A stretch of DNA of 64,000 nt from contig NZ_JAENKO010000010.1 of the NCBI RefSeq assembly GCF_016599145.1, positions 28,757 through 92,756 on the forward strand. The letters run 5' to 3'. Positions 59,113-64,000 of this stretch are shown here, piece by piece. Position 1 is the stretch's first letter, and each line of letters opens with the position of its first letter. Made by a program: the position numbers and the translations under genes. The notes under the pieces are model-generated. The model made no database searches. It was not told where the DNA came from and worked only from the letters and a program-made list of their open reading frames with translations. The stretch is from Tomitella cavernea. GTDB taxonomy: Bacteria > Actinomycetota > Actinomycetes > Mycobacteriales > Mycobacteriaceae.

Positions 59113-61212
59113 CTGGCGCACCGGATCGGTGCCCGGGCCGTCGAGCATGGCCGAGTCGAGCAGGATGCGTGGAATCCCGAACCCCGTCACCAGGGTGAGC
59201 GCGTGCGGCCGCAGCCGGGTGCACAGCTCGCCCACGTGCCGGGTGACGGCCTTCGCACGTTCGGTGGACAGGCGGCCGTGCTCCATGAACCAGGCCTTGT
59301 CCTCCTCGATCGAGTGCAGCGCGTAGAGCGTGCAGACGTCCTCGAGCAGGTCGCGCGCCGGCCCCTCGGGGCATTCGTCGATGCCGGCGAGGAACGCCTC
59401 GAGCACGACGCGCTCGATGTGCACGCGTCCTGCGCGCAGCACATGATCCTGGACGGAGTTGAACGCCTCGAACTCCGCGAGCGGATCCTCGCCGTCCTCG
59501 CCGTCGCCGCTGGGCGCGCCCCGGCGCAGGCGGCGCGCCGCGGTTTCCAACACGTGCTGCTCGCGGTCCTCGAACATGCGCAGCTGCACCGACCGTTCGG
59601 CGAGGTCGCCCTCCTCGAGGGTCTCGTCGGACCGGTCGAGGATCCGCTGGATGATCTGGCGCGCAGCCGTCCGCTCGCGCACGGTGTCCGCCACTGTCTC
59701 GGCGACGAACCGCATCCACCCCACGGCGCCGAACTCGGACACCTCGTCGGAGTAGCTGGTGAGAAGTTCCTTGGCCACCAGTTGGGTGAGGACGGTGTTA
59801 TCGCCCTCGAAGGTGGTGAACACGTCGGAGTCGGCCTTGAGCCCGGTCAGGTGGTTCTCCGTCATATATCCGGCTCCGCCGCACGCCTCGCGGCACTCTT
59901 GGATGACGCGGGTGGCGTGCCAGGTCTGCGATGCCTTGAGCCCCGCGGCGCGGCTCTCCAGCTCACGCTGCTCGTGCTGGTCGGGCTCCTGCGCCACCTG
60001 CAGGTCATGCATCTTCGAGACCAGCTCGTTTTGGGCGAAGCCCAGGGCGAAGCTCCGCGCGAGCAGCGGAAGCAGGCGGCGCTGATGCTGCAGGTAGTCC
60101 ATGAGCAGCACCTCGCCGGTGCGGCGGGGGCCGCCGCCGTCGGGGGCCGCGGCGTCGCCGGAGCCGCCGCCCGGCACGCTGAACTGGCGCCGCTGCTCGG
60201 CGTAGCGCACGGCGATCTCGAGGGCCACGCGTGCCGCCGAGCCGGCCGACCCCCCGACGCTGATCCGGCCCCGGATCAACGTGCCCAGCATGGTGAAGAA
60301 ACGCCGGCTGCGGCTGTCGATCGGCGAGGTGTACCGCCCGTCCGCATCGATGTCCCCGTACCGGTTCAGCAGGTTGGTCCGGGGGACGCGCACATGATCG
60401 AAGGCGATGCGGCCGTTGTCCACGCCGCGCAGCCCGCCCTTGAGCCCGTCATCGGTGGTCGTCACTCCCGGCAGCGGACCGCCGTCGTCGTCGCGGATGG
60501 GGACCAGTACGCAGTGCACGCCGTGATCGAGCGGTGTGCCGTCGGCGTCATGTGTGATCAGCTGGGCAAACACGGCGGCCATTCGGGCATGAAGCGCGGC
60601 CCCGCCGATGTAGTCCTTGACTGCGGACGGCGTGGGCGTGTGGACGACGATCTCGTCGGTGCCCGGGTCGAAGGTGGCCGTCGTCTCCAGGTTCTGCACG
60701 TCGGACCCGTGGCCGATCTCGGTCATGGCGAAACAACCCAGCAGGTCCAGGCGGATCAGCGGCGCGATGTACTCGCGGTGGTGGCGCTCCGTGCCCAGAT
60801 TCTCGACGGCCCCGCCGAACAGCCCCCACTGCACGCCGGCCTTCACCATCAGCGACAGGTTGGCGTAGGCGAGCATCTCGATGCCGGTGACCGCCCCGCC
60901 GGGGTCGCCGGTGCCACCGGCGGCCACCCCGAAGCCGCTGGCCGGCCAGTCCGTGCGGGCGAGTCGGCGCATCTGTTCGAGCGCCAGCCGCCGCGACGCG
61001 TCGAGGTCCAGCGACGGGTCGTCCAGGAACGCGGCGTCGTCGAGCATCGCGCGGGACGACTCGCGGACGTGCGCCCAGCGGCCGTCGAGGACGGCGCGGA
61101 TCTGCGCTGCGATCTCGACATCGGCTGCGGGTGCAGCTCCGTTGCCGCTGATGGAATCGTGTGTGGCCGGTGCGCTGTGCGGGCGTCGTGTGCTGACCGG
61201 AGTGTCTGTCAT
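59107..61212 (-). CDS. Acyl-CoA dehydrogenase/oxidase family enzyme (ACOX-like)
   Basis: The 701-residue flavoprotein has CFAMTEIGHGSDVQNLETTATFDP and KDYIGGAALHARMAAVFAQL, typical of peroxisomal-type acyl-CoA oxidases rather than 380-residue dehydrogenases, then GRISVGGSAGSAARVALEIAVRYAEQRRQF and the catalytic-glutamate block FTTFEGDNTVLTQ. The C-terminal domain of about 200 residues is also ACOX-like. It should oxidise fatty acyl-CoA, transferring electrons to oxygen or an electron carrier. The enzyme is alone, outside the conserved block. Confidence 0.83.
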   Translation of the reverse strand: MTDTPVSTRRPHSAPATHDSISGNGAAPAADVEIAAQIRAVLDGRWAHVRESSRAMLDDAAFLDDPSLDLDASRRLALEQMRRLARTDWPASGFGVAAGGTGDPGGAVTGIEMLAYANLSLMVKAGVQWGLFGGAVENLGTERHHREYIAPLIRLDLLGCFAMTEIGHGSDVQNLETTATFDPGTDEIVVHTPTPSAVKDYIGGAALHARMAAVFAQLITHDADGTPLDHGVHCVLVPIRDDDGGPLPGVTTTDDGLKGGLRGVDNGRIAFDHVRVPRTNLLNRYGDIDADGRYTSPIDSRSRRFFTMLGTLIRGRISVGGSAGSAARVALEIAVRYAEQRRQFSVPGGGSGDAAAPDGGGPRRTGEVLLMDYLQHQRRLLPLLARSFALGFAQNELVSKMHDLQVAQEPDQHEQRELESRAAGLKASQTWHATRVIQECREACGGAGYMTENHLTGLKADSDVFTTFEGDNTVLTQLVAKELLTSYSDEVSEFGAVGWMRFVAETVADTVRERTAARQIIQRILDRSDETLEEGDLAERSVQLRMFEDREQHVLETAARRLRRGAPSGDGEDGEDPLAEFEAFNSVQDHVLRAGRVHIERVVLEAFLAGIDECPEGPARDLLEDVCTLYALHSIEEDKAWFMEHGRLSTERAKAVTRHVGELCTRLRPHALTLVTGFGIPRILLDSAMLDGPGTDPVRQR

Positions 61213-61355
61213 GCCACGACGCTAGCCGGACGCTCGGGTTCGTGCATGGAGTAGGCAGGAGGCAGGAGGGCAGTTAGCAGGCGGCCGCGGCGGGGGCGGA
61301 GACGACGGTGCACGCGGAGCGGAAACGGTGGCGTGCGGCGCGGCAATGGTGTTGC

Positions 61356-61787
61356 ATGAGTGACATGGGCAACAAGAGGTGGCGGCGTGCCGGAACGGGA
61401 CCGAGGGCGTCCGGGGCTGCTGCGTACAGGGCGGCTGCGTACAGGGCGGCGGCGTCCGGGGTCGCGGCGTTCGCGGTGGCGGCCGGCGCGGCGCTGGCCT
61501 GCGCGCCCGCCGCTGCCGCGGACCCGCCTGCGATGACCCCGCTGCCCGGCTCCGGCCACGAGTTGCGGGTGCACGGGATCGCGACCGTCGACGACGTGCT
61601 CCACACCGACAAGGACCTGATCCTCGGCGGCGGCGACGTGCGCGCGACGACGATCGACGGCGTCAACTACCACTACTACCGGGTTGTGAACGGTGTCCGG
61701 AAGGCGATGACGCGAAGCCCGGAGATCTGCCTGCCGCAGATCCCGTGCCACGCAGTCATCTACGACGACCTCAGCCCCGTGTACTGA
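61356..61787 (+). CDS. Small secreted protein of unknown function
   Basis: The 143-residue protein has a signal peptide with twin basic residues (RWRRAG), a core ASGVAAFAVAAGAALACAP and the cleavage-like site AAAADPP, followed by about 90 mature residues with one pair of cysteines (EICLPQIPCHAV). No domain is recognised; GHELRVHGIATVDDVLHTDKDL and DGVNYHYYRVVNG suggest a compact beta protein. The core is extended by a 15-bp tandem duplication at 61419-61448. The ATG at 61356 has no clear ribosome site, and ATG 61365 or an upstream start at 61308 are possible. Confidence 0.6.
   Translation: MSDMGNKRWRRAGTGPRASGAAAYRAAAYRAAASGVAAFAVAAGAALACAPAAAADPPAMTPLPGSGHELRVHGIATVDDVLHTDKDLILGGGDVRATTIDGVNYHYYRVVNGVRKAMTRSPEICLPQIPCHAVIYDDLSPVY
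61419..61448 (+). repeat. 15-bp tandem duplication in a signal peptide
   Basis: GCTGCGTACAGGGCG occurs at 61419-61433 and 61434-61448 without change, encoding AAYRA twice just before the hydrophobic core of the secreted protein at 61356-61787. Confidence 0.85.
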
Positions 61788-61830
61788 TCCCGGCGGACGG
61801 TGACGACCGGCACCCCACTACACCCTGTCG

Positions 61831-61858
61831 TTGACGGCGTCGCGCAGGCTGGGACACT
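61831..61858 (+). promoter_or_regulatory. Leaderless hemL promoter
   Basis: TTGACG (61831-61836), a 16-bp spacer and GACACT (61853-61858), with the start codon GTG 61866 only 7 nt downstream. This is the best-formed leaderless promoter in the window. Confidence 0.55.
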
Positions 61859-61865
61859 TGTGGTC

Positions 61866-63248
61866 GTGAGTGCATCGAAATCCCGGGTCGGCGGCGCCGA
61901 GGGCGGCACGTCGGGCCCGCGTCCCACTGCAGATCCCGCCGCCGCATCGCACGCGCGTTCCGAGGCGCTGTTCGCCCGCGCCTCCGCGGTGACGCCGGGC
62001 GGGGTCAACTCGCCCGTCCGCGCGTTCGGTTCGGTCGGCGGCACGCCGCCGTTCATCCGCTCGGCCCGGGGGTGCAGGCTGACGGACGAGGACGGCAACA
62101 GCTACGTCGACCTGGTCGGTTCATGGGGGCCGATGATCCTGGGCCACGCGCATCCGCGGGTGGTCGAGGCCGTGCAGGAGGCCGCGGCGTCCGGGCTGTC
62201 CTTCGGCGCGCCCACCGAGCGCGAGGTCGACTTGGCGGAGGAGATCGCCGCCCGCATCGATCCAGTGGAGGCGGTGCGGCTGGTCAACTCGGGCACCGAG
62301 GCGACGATGTCGGCGGTCCGCCTGGCGCGGGGCTTCACGGGGCGCGGCAAGATCGTGAAGTTCTCCGGCTGCTATCACGGCCACGTCGACGCGTTGCTGG
62401 CCGACGCCGGGTCGGGTGTGGCCACCTTCGGCCTGCCGACCTCGCCGGGCGTCACGGGCGCCCAGGCCGAGGACACGATCGTCGTCCCCTACAACGACCT
62501 CGCGGCCGTCGAGCGCGTGTTCGCCGAGCTGCCGGGGCAGATTGCCTGCGTGATCACCGAGGCGGCGGCCGGCAACATGGGCACCGTGCCGCCCGTCCCG
62601 GGATTCAACGAGGGGCTGCGCCGCCTGTGCACGGCGGACGGCGCGCTGTTGATCATGGACGAGGTGATGACCGGATTCCGTGCCTCGGCCACCGGATGGT
62701 TTGGAATCGACGGCGTGCCCGGCGACCTCATGACGTTCGGGAAGGTCATCAGCGGCGGGCTTCCGGCGGCGGCGTTCGGGGGGCGCGCCGATGTGATGGC
62801 CCACCTGGCACCGCAGGGGCCGGTGTACCAGGCGGGCACGCTGTCCGGCAATCCGGTGGCGACGGCGGCGGGTCTGGCCACGCTTCGCGCGGCCGACGGC
62901 ACTGTCTACCAGGCCTTGGAGCGCAACGCGCGGACACTGCGTACGATTTTGAGCGACGCCCTCACCGCCGCCGGGGTGCCGCATCAGGTGCAGCACGCGG
63001 GAACGATGGTGGGGTTGTTCTTCGCGCCCGAGCGGGTGGTCGATTTCGCCGGCGCAAAGAATTCCCAAACGTGGCGGTACCCCGCGTTCTTCCACGCGCT
63101 GCTCGACCATGGCGTGTACGCGCCGGCCAGTGCCTTCGAGACCTGGTTCGTGTCCGCCGCGCTGGACGGCGACGCTTTCGAGACGATCTCCGCGGCGGCG
63201 ACGGCGGCGGCGCGGGCGGCCGCGCAAGCACAGGAAGGCGAGCAGTGA
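61866..63248 (+). CDS. hemL: Glutamate-1-semialdehyde 2,1-aminomutase
   Basis: The 460-residue PLP enzyme has [41 protein letters not shown], the metal/PLP block [11 protein letters not shown] and PLP-binding Lys293 in [12 protein letters not shown]. It converts glutamate-1-semialdehyde to 5-aminolevulinate for heme and tetrapyrrole synthesis. GTG 61866 is chosen since a promoter (61831-61858) leaves it leaderless, and family sequence starts soon after. The stop overlaps the next gene (GTGA). In M. tuberculosis hemL (Rv0524) also precedes a phosphatase and cytochrome-c maturation genes. Confidence 0.95.
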   Translation: MSASKSRVGGAEGGTSGPRPTADPAAASHARSEALFARASAVTPGGVNSPVRAFGSVGGTPPFIRSARGCRLTDEDGNSYVDLVGSWGPMILGHAHPRVVEAVQEAAASGLSFGAPTEREVDLAEEIAARIDPVEAVRLVNSGTEATMSAVRLARGFTGRGKIVKFSGCYHGHVDALLADAGSGVATFGLPTSPGVTGAQAEDTIVVPYNDLAAVERVFAELPGQIACVITEAAAGNMGTVPPVPGFNEGLRRLCTADGALLIMDEVMTGFRASATGWFGIDGVPGDLMTFGKVISGGLPAAAFGGRADVMAHLAPQGPVYQAGTLSGNPVATAAGLATLRAADGTVYQALERNARTLRTILSDALTAAGVPHQVQHAGTMVGLFFAPERVVDFAGAKNSQTWRYPAFFHALLDHGVYAPASAFETWFVSAALDGDAFETISAAATAAARAAAQAQEGEQ

Positions 63249-63937
63249 CCGACGAACGTGGAGAACCGACATCCGCCGCGCCGGGCGGCGATGCAGGCGC
63301 CCCGGACACCACGCGCACGGTCGTGCACTTCCTGCGTCACGGCGAGGTGCACAACCCCACGGGGATCCTGTACGGCCGGCTGCCCGAGTTCCGGCTGTCG
63401 CTCAACGGTCAGGCGCAGGCGCGGGCGGTGGCGGATGCGCTGGCCGACCATGACATCACCTACGTGGTCGCGTCGCCTCTGCAGCGGGCGCAGGAGACCG
63501 CCGCCCCCATCGCCGCCGCGCACGGTCTCACCGTGGCCACCGACGAGCACCTCATCGAGGCCGACAACGCCTTCGAGGGACTGCGTGTGGCGGTGGGCGA
63601 CGGGGCGCTGCGCCGGCCGCGGCACTGGCCGAAGCTGCGCGACCCGTTCACCCCGTCATGGGGCGAGCCGTACCTGCAGATCGCGCACCGGATGCTCGCC
63701 GCGGCCAACTCGGCCCGCGCCGAGGCCCGCGGCCATGAGGCGGTATGCATCAGCCACCAGTTGCCGGTCTGGACATTGCGGCGGTTCCTGCAAGGCGATC
63801 GGCTCTGGCATGATCCGCGCCGCCGCCAGTGTGGGCTCGCCTCGCTGACCAGCCTGGTCTTCGAGGGCGACCATCTGGTGGATATCGTCTATTCGGAACC
63901 CGCCGGCGCCTCCGACCCGCGGGTGACGGGGGCATGA
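63245..63937 (+). CDS. Histidine phosphatase family protein (Rv0525-like)
   Basis: The 230-residue protein has the phosphohistidine motif [26 protein letters not shown] and [16 protein letters not shown], the second histidine of the family's pocket. Substrate is unknown. GTG 63245 overlaps the hemL stop by four bases. The protein lies between hemL and a redox gene, the order Rv0524-Rv0525-Rv0526, so it is a normal companion of the heme/cytochrome cluster. Its N-terminal 25 residues are disordered. Confidence 0.85.
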   Translation: MTDERGEPTSAAPGGDAGAPDTTRTVVHFLRHGEVHNPTGILYGRLPEFRLSLNGQAQARAVADALADHDITYVVASPLQRAQETAAPIAAAHGLTVATDEHLIEADNAFEGLRVAVGDGALRRPRHWPKLRDPFTPSWGEPYLQIAHRMLAAANSARAEARGHEAVCISHQLPVWTLRRFLQGDRLWHDPRRRQCGLASLTSLVFEGDHLVDIVYSEPAGASDPRVTGA

Positions 63938-64000
63938 CGATCCGCGCCGCCGCGCGCCCGCGGCGGCTGCGGCGCCGGCCGACCGCTGCCGCGGCGGCGA
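63934..64000 (+). CDS. Start of next gene, cut by the window end
   Basis: An ATG at 63934 overlaps the phosphatase stop (ATGA) and the frame stays open to the end of the window, encoding MTIRAARPRRLRRR followed by an Ala-rich stretch, the start of a signal peptide or membrane span. By the M. tuberculosis order it should be the thioredoxin/TlpA-like Rv0526, but only 22 residues are visible, so this rests on position. Confidence 0.5.
   Translation, partial: MTIRAAARPRRLRRRPTAAAAA

Overview
The window is high-GC actinobacterial DNA of the mycolic-acid lineage (order Mycobacteriales). The evidence is gene order. From about 21.3 kb to 59 kb it follows the Mycobacterium tuberculosis Rv3628-Rv3579c chromosome segment almost gene for gene: ppa, dacB, an Rv3626c-type metalloprotease, tilS, hpt, ftsH, folE-folP-folB-folK, DUF3180, an Rv3604c-type protein, an Rv3603c-type protein, panC, panD, coaX, lysS, lsr2, clpC, mhuD, an Rv3591c-type hydrolase, mutY, a beta carbonic anhydrase, an Rv3587c-type protein, disA, radA, an lpqE-type lipoprotein, carD, ispD/ispF, cysS and rlmB. 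Lsr2, MhuD, CarD and a DUF2304/polyprenol-phosphate glycosyltransferase pair also point to this order. The genus cannot be fixed from the sequence; a non-mycobacterial genus such as Dietzia, Tomitella, Gordonia or Tsukamurella would fit.

Region 1 (1-3.4 kb) is a tight operon of two SipW-type signal peptidases and two camelysin/TasA-like exported proteins, plus a Thr/Pro-rich secreted protein. Region 2 (3.4-5.9 kb) is a decayed ferric-iron ABC importer. Its ATPase carries an in-frame stop and a frameshift, and its permease is reduced to a fragment. The two pieces are separated by a small lipoprotein gene, and each end of the region carries an iron-box-like sequence. Region 3 (5.9-10.7 kb) holds a methyltransferase, a membrane-anchored MTB12-like protein, a two-gene ABC exporter, a thiolase and, not reported by long-ORF criteria, a 51-residue Gly/Ser/Leu-rich protein. 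Region 4 (11-17.9 kb) is an envelope-glycan cluster (two GT2 enzymes, a large DUF6541-like membrane protein, DUF2304, a polyprenol-phosphate glycosyltransferase and a flippase-like protein). Region 5 (18-21.2 kb) has a crotonase and a MarR-MFS efflux pair.

Region 6 (21.3-59 kb) is the conserved core: pyrophosphate hydrolysis, wall carboxypeptidase, tRNA-Ile lysidine synthase, purine salvage, FtsH, an unbroken folate operon, pantothenate/CoA synthesis, lysyl-tRNA synthetase, Lsr2, ClpC, heme degradation, base-excision repair, c-di-AMP synthesis, RadA, CarD, the MEP isoprenoid pathway and CysS. Region 7 (59-64 kb) has an acyl-CoA oxidase-like enzyme, a small secreted protein and the hemL-phosphatase start of a cytochrome-c-maturation-type cluster (Rv0524-Rv0526 in M. 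tuberculosis), so synteny breaks near 59.1 kb.

Most notable: (i) IspD and IspF are fused in one frame while the ribosome-binding site of ispF is kept; (ii) a short open frame ending in a cysteine-rich tail, with leaderless-promoter geometry, lies upstream of a rhodanese-like gene and looks like a cysteine-responsive attenuator; (iii) short direct duplications lie on or next to stop codons at many gene ends; (iv) at least ten genes have a -10-like hexamer 6-8 nt before the start codon, implying leaderless transcripts. No tRNA, rRNA, CRISPR array, insertion sequence or prophage was seen.
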